NCBI RefSeq assembly: GCF_000012865.1
Contig: NC_007503.1
Span: forward strand, 2,301,001 to 2,365,000
Direction: 5' to 3'
Source: Carboxydothermus hydrogenoformans Z-2901
GTDB taxonomy: Bacteria > Bacillota > Z-2901 > Carboxydothermales > Carboxydothermaceae
DNA: 64,000 nucleotides
Shown: piece by piece, positions 9,476 to 17,629 of the stretch
How positions within the stretch are numbered: position 1 is the stretch's first letter
Layout: every line of letters begins with the position of its first letter
Notes under the pieces: model-generated
Databases searched by the model: none
What the model was told of the DNA's origin: nothing
The model's input: the letters and a program-made list of their open reading frames with translations, nothing else
Translations under genes and position numbers: made by a program

Positions 9476-10444
9476 ATGATTAAAACTTATTACTACAACC
9501 ACAAAACTAACACCATGGAACATGATGTGGATTTATCCAGACTTGCGGAACTTTTAGCGGATCCCGAAAGCATGCTGTGGGTAGATTTATACAATTTTGA
9601 GGAAAAAGAGCTTTACTACCTCGCCCGCATTTTTAACTTTCACGAATTGACGGTAGAAGACTGTTTAACCTTCAGCCCCCGGGCCAAAGTGGATAAGTAC
9701 GAAAATTATTATTTCTTCCTGCTCCACGCCTTAAGATACGATGAAGAACAGGATGAAGAAATCCTTCTGGTGCAGTTAGGCGTTTATCTGGGCACAAACT
9801 TTATCGTTACCGTTCATAAAAGTGCCCTTCCCAGTCTCGGTAAGCTTGCTTTGGTATGCCGCCGGAGTTCCGAAATCTGTGTAAAGGGCACCGAATACTT
9901 TCTTTATTCGATCATTGACGGCATTGTCGATGAATATTTCCCCATCCTCGAACAAGTAACCAACCGTATCGAGGACCTGGAAGATGAAATTTACGAACAA
10001 CCCAACCGGGAAATTACCGATGAGTTTATTGACTTAAAGCGTACCATTTTAGCAATCCGCAGGGCAATATCCCACCAGAAAAGGATTTTCGGTAATTTAA
10101 TTCGTCCACCTTTCCCGTTAAGCGAAGAGATAAAGCCTTATTTTTCCGACCTTGCCGACCATTTAGAGCGGGCCACCGATACGGTCGATAGCCAGCGGGA
10201 CATGCTCGATCAAATCTTAATGACTTATAACTCTATTATTACTACGCGAACCAACGAGACAATGCGGGTTTTAACAATCATTTCGACCATTTTCATGCCC
10301 CTCACCTTTGTCACCGGGTTTTTCGGAATGAACGTACCATTTCCGGCCCAGAATCATTATATCTCTACCGGCATTATCACCGCAGGTTTAATCGCTATTT
10401 CTTACGGCATGGTTCGCTGGTTTAAGTATAAAAATTGGATGTGA
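9476..10444 (+). CDS. corA: CorA family Mg2+/Co2+ transporter
   Basis: Pentameric magnesium channel. The 322-residue chain has a large cytoplasmic alpha/beta domain, a long helix (about 150-270), and two C-terminal membrane helices. The family selectivity motif GMN occurs in FFGMNVPFP just after the first membrane helix. Start ATG is preceded by AAAGGGGGTGG, and a TATAAT box lies at 9435-9440. It is a monocistronic plus-strand gene among minus-strand neighbours. Confidence 0.93.
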   Translation: MIKTYYYNHKTNTMEHDVDLSRLAELLADPESMLWVDLYNFEEKELYYLARIFNFHELTVEDCLTFSPRAKVDKYENYYFFLLHALRYDEEQDEEILLVQLGVYLGTNFIVTVHKSALPSLGKLALVCRRSSEICVKGTEYFLYSIIDGIVDEYFPILEQVTNRIEDLEDEIYEQPNREITDEFIDLKRTILAIRRAISHQKRIFGNLIRPPFPLSEEIKPYFSDLADHLERATDTVDSQRDMLDQILMTYNSIITTRTNETMRVLTIISTIFMPLTFVTGFFGMNVPFPAQNHYISTGIITAGLIAISYGMVRWFKYKNWM

Positions 10445-10552
10445 TAATGGTGGCCAATTAGACATTGGATAGTGGAAGTTTGAAATTGGAAAATAAAATG
10501 CAAATACTGGCTAAAGCCAGCCCTACCATAACGGAGAACGCCTTGATGTAAG

Positions 10553-10590
10553 AAAAAAGCTGCGTACTTTGAGCGTACGCAGCTTTTTTT
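10553..10590. terminator. Bidirectional rho-independent terminator
   Basis: A 9-bp perfect stem, GCTGCGTAC pairing with GTACGCAGC, is flanked by an A-run on the left and a T-run on the right, so it can stop both the rubredoxin transcript and any plus-strand transcript from corA. Confidence 0.85.
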
Positions 10591-10593
10591 CTT

Positions 10594-10752
10594 TTACATC
10601 TTCTCAAAAGCATCCTTGTCGGCGCCGCAGTCGGGGCAAACCCAGTCCGCCGGAAGGTTTTCAAAAGGCGTACCTGGAGCTATCCCCTGAGACTCATCCC
10701 CTACTTCCGGGTCATAGACATACCCGCAAATACTGCAAACATATTTGTCCAT
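10594..10752 (-). CDS. rd: Rubredoxin
   Basis: A 52-residue one-iron electron carrier. Both iron-binding pairs are present: CSICGYVYD at residues 6-14 and CPDCGA at 39-44, with the aromatic core residues Y4, Y11, Y13 and W37 of the family. The start ATG lies just downstream of GGGAGGTATTGGG. It is followed directly by a strong terminator and preceded 22 bases upstream by an NADH:rubredoxin-reductase-like gene. It probably passes electrons from that reductase to rubrerythrin or a similar peroxidase when oxygen enters the cell. Confidence 0.95.
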   Translation of the reverse strand: MDKYVCSICGYVYDPEVGDESQGIAPGTPFENLPADWVCPDCGADKDAFEKM

Positions 10753-10774
10753 CCCAATACCTCCCATGATATTT

Positions 10775-11899
10775 TTAGGAAAAAAGTTTTCTTACTTCAT
10801 TTACAAGCTTTACATCACCTATTAAAAGCGCCCCTACAAGTTTTTCATCCTTGTAGTAATACTTAAGGAAGTTATCTCCCCGGTCTTCCCTACGGGAAGT
10901 TACACCTTCACCCATAACCGTTCCTATACTGAAAACGGTTTTCCCAAAAACCTTTAAAACATTTTGAGGAGGAATAGGAGTATAAATTTTAGATGCTCCG
11001 GCAGCATTAGCCCCGGCAACTTTTCCCTGCTCCATTGCCACCGGCCAAATGCCCGGCATCTGCCCCTCAAACTCGGCTACATCACCGGCTGCATAAATGT
11101 TTTCCCGGGAAGTAGCCATATACTTGTCCACTATAATCCCCCGATTAATGCCTAAAGTTAGCATATTTGCTACTTCTAAGTAAGGCCGAACCCCCGTTGA
11201 AAATACCACAATATCGGTTGCTACTGAACTTCCATCCTTAAATACTACCTTTTCTACCTGTTCGATACCTTCAATCCGGTCTACGTCTCTTGCAAGATAA
11301 AGTTCTACCCCTGCTTCTTGAGCAGCTCTGGAAAGAATTTTGGAACCTTCTTCATCCACCTGGCGGGGTAATAAGCGGTCGTTATGTTCTACAACCCCTA
11401 CCCAAACTCCCCTTTTGCCGAGATAATACGCCACTTCCAGTCCCAATACTCCCCCACCTATTACCACCGCTCTCCGGGCTTTTTCCGCACGGTCCCGAAT
11501 GGCCTTTAAATCATCCAAATTCCTTAAGGTGTAAACACCGGGAAGATCCCCACCGGAAACCGGGGGTTTAAAAGCATAACTTCCTGTAGTCAGAATAAGC
11601 CGGTCAAAAGGTACTACCGTTCCGTCATGTAATGTAAGCTCCCTGGATTCAAGGCGTGCTCCGGTAACCTTTTTCCCCAGGATTACTTTGATCTTCCTTT
11701 CCTCATACCAGGAAGGAGGGTGAAGCAAAAGACTTTCTTCTTTCAGCTCGCCACTTAAATATTCCGAAAGCTTTAGGCGGTAATAGGGATAGTATTTTTC
11801 GGCGGAAATAAGGGTAATTTCCGCAGTATCGCTAACCTCCCGGGCAGCGGCAGCTGCTGAAACCCCCGCAATCCCCCCGCCAACAATCACAATTTTCAT
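10775..11899 (-). CDS. NAD(P)H:rubredoxin oxidoreductase-type flavoprotein
   Basis: FAD-dependent pyridine-nucleotide disulfide-type oxidoreductase of 374 residues. The FAD-binding motif [11 protein letters not shown] is at the N-terminus, the NAD(P)H-binding motif [12 protein letters not shown] near residue 147, and the second FAD motif [10 protein letters not shown] near 270. Length and the lack of an active-site CxxC fit NADH-rubredoxin reductase (NROR) of clostridia. The rubredoxin gene follows 22 bases downstream, and rubredoxin-domain and rubrerythrin genes lie upstream on the same strand, which supports an oxygen or peroxide scavenging chain. Confidence 0.82.
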   Translation of the reverse strand: MKIVIVGGGIAGVSAAAAAREVSDTAEITLISAEKYYPYYRLKLSEYLSGELKEESLLLHPPSWYEERKIKVILGKKVTGARLESRELTLHDGTVVPFDRLILTTGSYAFKPPVSGGDLPGVYTLRNLDDLKAIRDRAEKARRAVVIGGGVLGLEVAYYLGKRGVWVGVVEHNDRLLPRQVDEEGSKILSRAAQEAGVELYLARDVDRIEGIEQVEKVVFKDGSSVATDIVVFSTGVRPYLEVANMLTLGINRGIIVDKYMATSRENIYAAGDVAEFEGQMPGIWPVAMEQGKVAGANAAGASKIYTPIPPQNVLKVFGKTVFSIGTVMGEGVTSRREDRGDNFLKYYYKDEKLVGALLIGDVKLVNEVRKLFS

Positions 11900-11917
11900 C
11901 TTATCAACCTCACTTTG

Positions 11918-12014
11918 TTGTGGTCAGTGGTAGGTCGTCGGTGGTCAGTATAATAATTTTTTCCTACCACCTACCACTAACCACCTATCACCTACTACTT
12001 ACCACCTACCACCG
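11918..12014. repeat. GTGGT-rich dispersed repeat, copy A
   Basis: Left half is a series of GTGGTCAGTGGTAGG-type units and right half is their complement (CCTACCACC and relatives), giving a long imperfect hairpin around an AT-rich centre. Related copies occur at 12369, 23822, 28053 and 31643. It fills the gap between two oxidative-stress genes. Confidence 0.75.
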
Positions 12015-12017
12015 TCC

Positions 12018-12350
12018 TTACCCCCATTTCTGCTTGGTCATGTGGGTAGCAAGCTCGGCTTTTATCATTTGCCGAAGCTCATAAGCGGCTTTCGTAGCCT
12101 TTTCAAAAATATCGACGCAACCAGGGTCTAACTTAATTTCCAGACCCCTTTGAGCAAGCTCAGCAACAATTGCCAAGTGTTTAGCAAGATTCATATGTAT
12201 ATCGTTGGTTTCCCGGGACTTTAAAACAAGTTGGGCTACATCCTCTTCCAGTTGATTGAATTTTTCCTTGGGCGCACCGCATTTCGGGCATTTATCCGGG
12301 GCATCAGCCCCATCCCAGATAAATCCGCACACCGAGCATTTAAATAACAT
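12018..12350 (-). CDS. Small protein: rubredoxin-like N-terminus plus helical domain
   Basis: A 110-residue protein. Residues 1-30 form a rubredoxin-type zinc or iron knuckle (CSVCGFIWDG and CPKCGAPKE). The rest is helical with ETNDIHMNLAKHLAIVAEL, resembling a truncated rubrerythrin-like four-helix segment. Similar two-domain proteins accompany rubrerythrins in anaerobes. ATG is preceded by AAGGAGG. It lies between the rubrerythrin and NROR genes but is separated from both by repeat elements, so co-transcription is uncertain. It probably takes part in electron transfer or peroxide defence. Confidence 0.65.
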   Translation of the reverse strand: MLFKCSVCGFIWDGADAPDKCPKCGAPKEKFNQLEEDVAQLVLKSRETNDIHMNLAKHLAIVAELAQRGLEIKLDPGCVDIFEKATKAAYELRQMIKAELATHMTKQKWG

Positions 12351-12368
12351 TAGGATATGCCTCCTTTT

Positions 12369-12448
12369 TTAATTGTGGTAAGTGGTCTGTCGCAAGTGGT
12401 AGGTAAAGGTTTTACCGACGACCAACCACTTATGACTTACCACCATTA
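12369..12448. repeat. GTGGT-rich dispersed repeat, copy B (complete inverted repeat)
   Basis: Outer arms AATTGTGGTAAGT and ACTTACCACCATT are inverted complements, with inner arms AGTGGT and ACCACT. The size (about 80 bp), the hairpin form and the lack of coding capacity resemble a miniature non-autonomous element. It ends three bases inside the 3' end of the rubrerythrin gene. Confidence 0.7.
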
Positions 12449-12967
12449 ATAGTTTTCACTTAAAGGCATGTAGTAGCCTTTAGCGTGTTTACAAACCGGG
12501 CAGACTTCTGGTGGCTCCGTACCTTCTACGATAAAGCCACATTCACTGCATTGCCAGCGAATAGCCGTATCCCGTTTTAAAAGCTTCCCCTGAGTTACCA
12601 TCTCCAAAAGCTTTTGGTAACGCTGGGCGTGAAACTTTTCGATAGTTACCAGCCTCTCAAATAACTCGGCCGCCTCAATCTCTCCTTCTTCCCGGGCAAT
12701 TTTAGCAAATTCCGGATACATATCGGCATACTCGTAAGTTTCGCCTTCCATGGCCGCTTTTAAGTTTGCTGCAGTATCCCCTAAAGCCCCTAAAAGCTTA
12801 AAAAGCTGTTCGGCATGCTCTTTTTCGTTTTGGGCAGTCTCTTCAAAAAACCTTGCAACCTCCACTAAACCTTCTTTTTTGGCCACCGCTGCAAAAAAAG
12901 TATACTTATTGCGCGCCTGACTCTCGCCGGCAAAAGCCGCCAGCAAATTATCCCTGGTTTTGCCCAT
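12446..12967 (-). CDS. rbr: Rubrerythrin
   Basis: Non-haem di-iron peroxidase that reduces hydrogen peroxide with electrons from rubredoxin. The four-helix domain has FAGESQARNKY and ETAQNEKEHAEQLF, supplying Glu and His iron ligands, and REEGEIEAAELFERL in the second half. The C-terminal rubredoxin domain has CSECGF and CPVCKHAKG. A GAGGAGG site lies eight bases before the ATG at 12967, so I reject the upstream ATG, which would add 22 residues and has no ribosome site. The chain is then 173 residues, slightly shorter than typical. Confidence 0.93.
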   Translation of the reverse strand: MGKTRDNLLAAFAGESQARNKYTFFAAVAKKEGLVEVARFFEETAQNEKEHAEQLFKLLGALGDTAANLKAAMEGETYEYADMYPEFAKIAREEGEIEAAELFERLVTIEKFHAQRYQKLLEMVTQGKLLKRDTAIRWQCSECGFIVEGTEPPEVCPVCKHAKGYYMPLSENY

Positions 12968-13211
12968 TTCAAAAACCTCCTCAAGGGAAAATTTTGTTAT
13001 TTTCATTATATTAGTCTCACGTCTAAAAATCAATGCACTTAATAATAATTATTATTTAAATACTGCAATTTCAGCAAATTTTTCTACATTTTTTTCATCT
13101 GCATAAATTTTTTATCTGCAAATAAAACTATAAATAAAGCGGGAAGAAATCCCAATCGTTTCGTTGAGGAAGCCCCTTAGGCGAAACCGGGATTTCCGCC
13201 CGCTTTAAAAT

Positions 13212-14717
13212 TTATCCCAGCGGCGGGCCCGGGCTTACCGGCAGTAAGATAACATCACCGGGCATTAGCTTTTGCGGGTCTTTCCCAGGATTTAATTTTA
13301 TAATTTCTTCCACCGGCACGCCGATTTTCTTGGCTATTTTATAAAAAGTATCACCGGGTTTTATTACGTACTCCATCGTTTCCGGAGGCATTCCCGCCAC
13401 CTCTCCTACTTCCGTTACAACATCCTGGGATACGGTTTCCGTAACTTTTGCTCTTACCCGGACCACCACTTCAGCTTGAAGGGTGCAATGCTCGATCACT
13501 TTTACGTTGGCGTATTCCACCTTCGGCCAGGTATAAAGATTTTGGCCGGGTTTGGCTCCGGGAATGCTCACCGTAAGTTTAAAGGGTACGTTTATATCAA
13601 GATGGCGGATTTCCTCCGAGCCTTCCGGCAAATACATTACCCCAAGCATTGCTTCGCCCTGAATTTCGCTCTCTCCATCGGTTAAGCGCGAAGTTTTCAC
13701 CACGGCTTTTTCCTGATGGATATGGAGGATTTTTACCTCCCCATCAAGTTTCCATTCTTTTTGAGCTGTAGTCTGGGCGGTATTTTCACCCACCACCCTT
13801 TCGGCTATAAGCTTTTTAGTGGTGTATTCGGCACCGGTGAGTTTGGTAACTATTCTTAATTGTTTTTCCATTAAAGCTTGAGCCAGAAGTTTTAGTTTTG
13901 CTTCAATTCTAAACTCCCGATTGCCAAGTTTTCCTGCTTTTATCTCTAAAATTTCACCGTTTACCTCGCCTATCATCCCTTCTTCGGCCAATGGCACTTC
14001 GATAAATTCAAATACGGGAATGGTAAAACGAACCGTATATTCGGGATCCTCATGGTGATAAGTGACTTTGGCTTCAATTTCTCCTTCCACCACCACTTTT
14101 CCGGCTAAAGCTCTCGCCGATTTAGCCCGAAACTCCCCGGTAATATTTAAAACACCATCAATATCCGGCTTATCTTTGGGAATTTTAACCCGGCTTTGAT
14201 AGGATTTTTCCTTTTCACCCGTCCCAATTACTGCATCTACTTTAATTAAAGTCTTTTCGGGAAGTAAATTATCCGGTACGTCGGTTATCACCTCCAATAC
14301 GGTGGTTTTTACCGCCCGTACCTTATTTTTAAGAGTTACTTCGACCGACAACTTTTCCCCCTCATCGGTTATTTTTGCTTTAAAATTTATGACCTCCGAA
14401 GTTCCCTTTACCAGATCTCCTTTGCTTACTCCCGGTAAATCCAGTAAATCCTCAAAAGGTAGATTTTTTTCATAATGAAAAACTTCATCGTGCCGGTTTT
14501 GAGCGGAGTAGTATATATGAACGGTTACAACCCCGTTAATCCTTACTTTGCCATTTTCCACCATAGCCTTTTGAATTTTACTTTCAGCATAGGCTCTTAT
14601 TATTTTCCCTATTGGCAGTAAGTAGTATGGCAGCTCTATCAAGCTCATTAACTTTAGCTCTTTTTCCGCTTCCCCCACCAAAATGTTGACCTTTAACTGC
14701 TCTTTTAAAATATCCAT
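13212..14717 (-). CDS. SPOCS (DUF3794) repeat protein with C-terminal LysM
   Basis: A 501-residue protein with about three SPOCS/DUF3794 modules, recurring as blocks that read like VEGEIEAKVTYH or VHIYYSAQNRHDEV, followed by a LysM domain (EYVIKPGDTFYKIAKKIG, then PGDVILLP). SPOCS-LysM proteins are spore coat or cortex-associated in Firmicutes. There is no signal peptide, as expected for a mother-cell coat protein. GGAGGTG lies seven bases ahead of the ATG at 14717, which I prefer over the GTG three codons earlier. It is monocistronic and divergent from the CAP gene. Confidence 0.85.
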   Translation of the reverse strand: MDILKEQLKVNILVGEAEKELKLMSLIELPYYLLPIGKIIRAYAESKIQKAMVENGKVRINGVVTVHIYYSAQNRHDEVFHYEKNLPFEDLLDLPGVSKGDLVKGTSEVINFKAKITDEGEKLSVEVTLKNKVRAVKTTVLEVITDVPDNLLPEKTLIKVDAVIGTGEKEKSYQSRVKIPKDKPDIDGVLNITGEFRAKSARALAGKVVVEGEIEAKVTYHHEDPEYTVRFTIPVFEFIEVPLAEEGMIGEVNGEILEIKAGKLGNREFRIEAKLKLLAQALMEKQLRIVTKLTGAEYTTKKLIAERVVGENTAQTTAQKEWKLDGEVKILHIHQEKAVVKTSRLTDGESEIQGEAMLGVMYLPEGSEEIRHLDINVPFKLTVSIPGAKPGQNLYTWPKVEYANVKVIEHCTLQAEVVVRVRAKVTETVSQDVVTEVGEVAGMPPETMEYVIKPGDTFYKIAKKIGVPVEEIIKLNPGKDPQKLMPGDVILLPVSPGPPLG

Positions 14718-14839
14718 TTTTTTCACCTCCTTCTTTTCTTAATTTATAGTATGATTTTGCGGCTCATGACGTTTTTCCAGAATTTTATGGATTAATTTAA
14801 TCATTTTTATCTTTTATAATTAAGACAAGGAGGGGTAAC

Positions 14840-15394
14840 ATGAAAAAATTTATCACTATTACCTTGCTTGCGCTTTTTCTTTTAGTAACCACCCTTGTTT
14901 CCGTTTCCGCTTATACCTTGAATATTGTAATCGTACCAAAAACCACTCCTGCGGTTACTCCCGTGCCTTCTGCCTCGGTTGCTGCCAATACTCAGGGAAT
15001 AGTGCTGACCGCTGATGAAAAAAGATTCTTAGAGCTGACCAATCAGGCCCGAATAAAAAACGGGTTAAAGCCCTTAGCGGTCGATCCGCGCCTGGTGCAA
15101 ACTGCCCGGCTCAAAGCCGAAGATATGGCCAAACTCGGTTACTTCGGCCACATCTCTCCCACTTACGGTAAACCTTCCACCATGATGATAGCTTATGGCA
15201 TTAAAGATTACCGGTGGATTGGGGGGGAAAACTTAGCGCAAAACTCTACGGTAGACCGGGCTTTTAACGCTTTAATGAACAGCCCCACCCACCGGGCCAA
15301 CATTTTAGACCCCCGCTACACTCATATCGGGGTAGCTTCGGTCCCCGGGGGCCGTTACGGCAAGCTCTGGGTCCAGCACTTTTGCGGCAAGTAG
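14840..15394 (+). CDS. Secreted CAP-domain (YkwD-like) protein
   Basis: A 184-residue exported protein. A signal peptide (residues 1-24), a Pro/Val/Thr-rich linker, then a CAP (SCP/PR1) domain from about residue 55. Family motifs: FLELTNQARIKNGLKPL, then YFGHISPTYGKPS with the conserved His, then GGENLA and SPTHRANILDPRYTHIGV. Bacterial relatives such as YkwD and SafA-associated proteins occur on spores or cell walls. AAGGAGGGG precedes the ATG. A strong terminator follows. Confidence 0.88.
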   Translation: MKKFITITLLALFLLVTTLVSVSAYTLNIVIVPKTTPAVTPVPSASVAANTQGIVLTADEKRFLELTNQARIKNGLKPLAVDPRLVQTARLKAEDMAKLGYFGHISPTYGKPSTMMIAYGIKDYRWIGGENLAQNSTVDRAFNALMNSPTHRANILDPRYTHIGVASVPGGRYGKLWVQHFCGK

Positions 15395-15401
15395 TAATTT
15401 C

Positions 15402-15457
15402 GGGACAGTCCCTAAAATTATACTTTAACGGTAATTTTGGGGACTGTCCCTTTTTTT
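15402..15457 (+). terminator. Rho-independent terminator with GGGACAGTCCC repeat
   Basis: A 19-base stem (18 of 19 paired) starting with GGGACAGTCCC and ending with GGACTGTCCC is followed by seven T. A related but degraded GGGGACTGTCC motif occurs near 35,860. Confidence 0.85.
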
Positions 15458-15460
15458 ATA

Positions 15461-15493
15461 CTTTAAAACCCGCCGGAGAGGCGGGCTTTAAAG
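15461..15493 (-). terminator. Hairpin terminator after microprotein 1
   Basis: CTTTAAAACCCGCC pairs with GGCGGGCTTTAAAG (13 of 14). It lies directly after the stop of the 24-residue gene on the minus strand. Confidence 0.6.
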
Positions 15494-15568
15494 TTAGTCT
15501 TCATTTAATACGAAGAGAACTAAAATGAACAGGAAGAAAAACATCCATTCGTTATTTCTCCAGCTCAT
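15494..15568 (-). CDS. Hydrophobic microprotein 1 (24 aa)
   Basis: A tiny gene with an excellent ribosome site: AAAGGAGGG six bases ahead of the ATG. The product starts MSWRNNEW, continues with a Phe/Leu/Val-rich membrane stretch and ends in NED. It shares this plan (short polar N-terminus, FFLFILVLF-like helix, acidic end) with four other small ORFs at 16.8-17.7 kb. Such single-pass microproteins are common in spore formers, but I cannot place it in a named family. Confidence 0.7.
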   Translation of the reverse strand: MSWRNNEWMFFFLFILVLFVLNED

Positions 15569-15603
15569 CTTTCTCCCTCCTTTTGGTTTCTACCTTATAA
15601 TAT

Positions 15604-15852
15604 TCAATTAACTCCTTCGGGGTTACTGTCCGGCTTATACTCCAGGATTTCCCGTAGATTGGATATGGTAAAGCTTATCGTTGATAAAGTTTTCTTTACC
15701 GTATCCAGCGTAAAGCTTATTGATCTTATGTGTCTTTCCATATCTTCCGATAGGGCAATTAAAACAACAATGATTAAGAGGATTTTTAAGTTTTTATTCG
15801 TTACAAAATTAAACGATGCCTGTTCCGGCAGAGCATTTACCGCCTCCTCCAT
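15604..15852 (-). CDS. Small single-pass membrane protein of unknown function
   Basis: An 82-residue product, starting at the ATG at 15852 because GGGGGTGAAG lies just ahead; an upstream start would add 22 basic residues without a ribosome site. Residues about 20-36 (NLKILLIIVVLIAL) form a membrane helix, and the remainder is an amphipathic, Ser/Thr/Ile-rich helix that may be a coiled coil. It is upstream of microprotein 1 and divergent from the YbaB-like gene. Possibly part of the same sporulation-linked group; function unknown. Confidence 0.55.
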   Translation of the reverse strand: MEEAVNALPEQASFNFVTNKNLKILLIIVVLIALSEDMERHIRSISFTLDTVKKTLSTISFTISNLREILEYKPDSNPEGVN

Positions 15853-15954
15853 AACTTCACCCCCATTATTAAAATATGAATAAAGAAAAGCCGGGGTTCT
15901 TTTCCTCTTCTTTTGCATAATATGGTATCAAAGGGTAAACAGGAGGTGGAAAAA

Positions 15955-16245
15955 TTGGATTTAGACAAACTTTTAGCTCAGGGTAAAAAGGAACTTTTAG
16001 CTAAAAAAATTGAAACGGTAAGCCCCGGCGGCGGAATTAAAGTAGTTTTAAACGGGCTTATGGAAGTTATGGAAATAAAAATAAGTCCGTCCCTCTTTAA
16101 AGAGGAAAAAGTGGAGTATTTAGAAAAGCTATTAAAAGAAACCTTTAATTTAGCAGCTAAAAGAGCTCAAAAAATAATAGCCGAAGAGGTAGAAAAAAAT
16201 CTTTCTAACTCCCCGTTAAGCAATCTTTTTAATCTCTTTGGCTAA
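15955..16245 (+). CDS. YbaB/EbfC-like small protein
   Basis: A 96-residue protein. The core SPGGGIKVVLNGLMEVMEIKISPSLF resembles the YbaB/EbfC nucleoid-associated fold, where a beta hairpin V.V.. G...V..I.I.P is followed by a helix (here KLLKETFNLAAKRAQKIIAEEV). I start at TTG 15955 since AGGAGGTG precedes it; the in-frame ATG fourteen codons upstream has no site. It is not in the usual dnaX-recR context, and sits among spore-type small genes, so a divergent role is possible. Confidence 0.55.
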   Translation: MDLDKLLAQGKKELLAKKIETVSPGGGIKVVLNGLMEVMEIKISPSLFKEEKVEYLEKLLKETFNLAAKRAQKIIAEEVEKNLSNSPLSNLFNLFG

Positions 16246-16252
16246 GCTAAAA

Positions 16253-16289
16253 AACCCTCTCAATTCCATTCCTGGAATCTGAGAGGGTC
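16253..16289. terminator. Shared terminator hairpin
   Basis: ACCCTCTCA with inner ATTCCA pairs with TGGAAT and TGAGAGGGT. It lies between the convergent YbaB-like and ferritin-like genes, with A and T runs on either side. Confidence 0.75.
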
Positions 16290-16297
16290 ACATTTTT

Positions 16298-16702
16298 CTA
16301 AAGGGTATGGTAAAGGGCTTGAAATTTTTCCAGGTGTACTATTTCGTCGTTTCTAATTTCATAAATTACCCGGTCCACTTTTTCTAAAGTGGAATAATTT
16401 ATAATCTCTAAATAATCCCTGATTGCCGCTTCTTCCCCTTTAATTGCCTTTTGCACCGCCTCTTTAATATTGGTTACTTTTTCCGGCAAAACCCCGGTAA
16501 TTACCGGGCTTTTACCCGTCAGATCCCGATATAAATCGGAAATTTTTACAATATGTTCCCGTTCATCGTGTCTTGCCTCAACAAAAGCTTCCCGCACCAA
16601 ATAATCGTTAGTCGCTTTTAATACTTCCGTGTAAAAAAGCTCCGCCTCTTTCTCATCTTTTAAGGCCTTATCTAACATTTCCACAAGTTTATCCAAGTTC
16701 AT
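16298..16702 (-). CDS. Ferritin-like / rubrerythrin-type helical protein
   Basis: A 134-residue four-helix protein. Di-iron-type motifs are spaced as in ferritin-like proteins: DEKEAELFYTEVL in helix 1, EARHDEREHIVK (ExxH) in helix 2, KGEEAAIRDYLEII in helix 3 and IRNDEIVHLEKF (ExxH) in helix 4. No rubredoxin domain is present. I start at ATG 16702 because GAAGGGAT lies six bases ahead. Possible roles are iron binding, peroxide handling or spore coat location; the sequence does not decide. Confidence 0.7.
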   Translation of the reverse strand: MNLDKLVEMLDKALKDEKEAELFYTEVLKATNDYLVREAFVEARHDEREHIVKISDLYRDLTGKSPVITGVLPEKVTNIKEAVQKAIKGEEAAIRDYLEIINYSTLEKVDRVIYEIRNDEIVHLEKFQALYHTL

Positions 16703-16733
16703 ATCTATCCCTTCTTCCATAATTTTTATAAAT

Positions 16734-16755
16734 AAAGCCCTCCAAGGAGGGCTTT
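16734..16755. terminator. Short terminator-like hairpin
   Basis: AAAGCCCTCC pairs perfectly with GGAGGGCTTT across a two-base loop. It lies directly after microprotein 2 on the minus strand; the T-run is weak. Confidence 0.55.
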
Positions 16756-16764
16756 AAAATAGGA

Positions 16765-16860
16765 TTAATCTTCTATTCCAAATAGTAAGAGGATTAAAAG
16801 AAAGAATAATAAGAAGTTCATTGGCCTATGATGATGTTCATGGTTGCCGTTGTAGCCCAT
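16765..16860 (-). CDS. Hydrophobic microprotein 2 (31 aa)
   Basis: Start ATG has AAAGGAGGTCACC ahead. The product has a His-rich N-terminus (GNHEHHHRP), a hydrophobic helix NFLLFFLLILLLFG and ends IED. It shares the LLFG plus acidic-tail ending with microproteins 3 and 4. The His cluster could bind metal; this is inference. It lies in a run of three consecutive minus-strand microgenes. Confidence 0.7.
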   Translation of the reverse strand: MGYNGNHEHHHRPMNFLLFFLLILLLFGIED

Positions 16861-16896
16861 ACGGTGACCTCCTTTCACAGTAACTTTAACCTACTT

Positions 16897-16974
16897 TTAT
16901 TCCTCCATACCAAAGAGCAGGAGGATGAGGATTAGGAAGAAGAAGAAATCCATTCTTTTCTTCATGAAGCCCAT
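16897..16974 (-). CDS. Hydrophobic microprotein 3 (25 aa)
   Basis: Product begins MGFMKKRMDFF, continues as a Phe/Leu/Ile membrane helix with LLLFG and ends MEE. The ribosome site AAAAGGAGG lies within the end of the preceding gene, and its ATG overlaps that gene's TAA by one base (TAATG), so the two are translationally coupled. Basic N-terminus and acidic C-terminus suggest an N-in single-pass topology. Confidence 0.7.
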   Translation of the reverse strand: MGFMKKRMDFFFFLILILLLFGMEE

Positions 16975-17096
16975 TACACTACCTCCTTTTCTGCAGTGGT
17001 ACAAGTTTCATGTTCATCATCATGGTCATTTAGCCCAAAGATCAACAGGATGAGAATGAAAAACAAGAACCATTGGTTGCTTCCATTCATTGACAT
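16974..17096 (-). CDS. Hydrophobic microprotein 4 (40 aa)
   Basis: AAAGGAGGG lies six bases before the ATG. The polar start (MSMNGSNQ) leads into a helix WFLFFILILLIFGL, then a longer acidic tail with NDHDDEHE and a single Cys. The final codons double as the ribosome site of microprotein 3. It is the largest of the group and the first of the three-gene run. Confidence 0.68.
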   Translation of the reverse strand: MSMNGSNQWFLFFILILLIFGLNDHDDEHETCTTAEKEVV

Positions 17097-17223
17097 TAGC
17101 GTCCCTCCTTTTACTCTGTCTAATTTAACTTATGAATTTTAGGGCAATTAGGTTACTATGAGTTCTAAAATAATCTTTTAAAACATATGCTGTTAAAAGA
17201 CACCGATAAGTTGAGGTGGTAAA

Positions 17224-17607
17224 ATGGCAGAGGAAAAAGAAAGTAGAGGCTCTTTAATCGACACCTTGCTTTACCTTCTTGATCTTGAAAGTAAACGCGG
17301 AATTGATACTGATAAGGTTTTACTCACCATGCTTTTGCTGAATATTACCGCGGTAACAAATCTCGTTCTCCACCGGATCTCCCCGATAAGCTTTCAAGGA
17401 GCGGTTCCAGGCCCTATACCCCCCGGTGAGCTAACCAGCCTGCTTCCTCTTTTAACATCCCTGATGCAAAGCAAAGGTGGGAGTGGAGGTAATTTAAATC
17501 CCGCTCTAATGAGCCTTTTGACAAATTTTTTATCTCAAACTTCCGAACCCCCAAAAAAAGAACTCCCTCCGGAAAAGGAGGGGAAAAAGGAAGACCACCG
17601 AAAGTAG
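17224..17607 (+). CDS. Unknown small protein with Gly/Pro-rich linker
   Basis: A 127-residue product with GAGGTGG ahead of the ATG. The N-terminal half is helical (LIDTLLYLLDLESKRGID), followed by a moderately hydrophobic stretch LLTMLLLNITAVTNLVL and a Pro/Gly linker, then LTSLLPLLTSLMQSKGG. The tail is Lys/Glu/Pro-rich and charged. I do not recognise a family. Position inside the microprotein cluster and opposite strand suggest a sporulation link by context only. Confidence 0.55.
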   Translation: MAEEKESRGSLIDTLLYLLDLESKRGIDTDKVLLTMLLLNITAVTNLVLHRISPISFQGAVPGPIPPGELTSLLPLLTSLMQSKGGSGGNLNPALMSLLTNFLSQTSEPPKKELPPEKEGKKEDHRK

Positions 17608-17629
17608 CAAATAAGCTGGTCTGGCGCAT

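Noticed and set aside
10458-10664. 68-codon frame across the rubredoxin terminator
   Set aside because: It overlaps the real rubredoxin gene in another frame and reads through the terminator.
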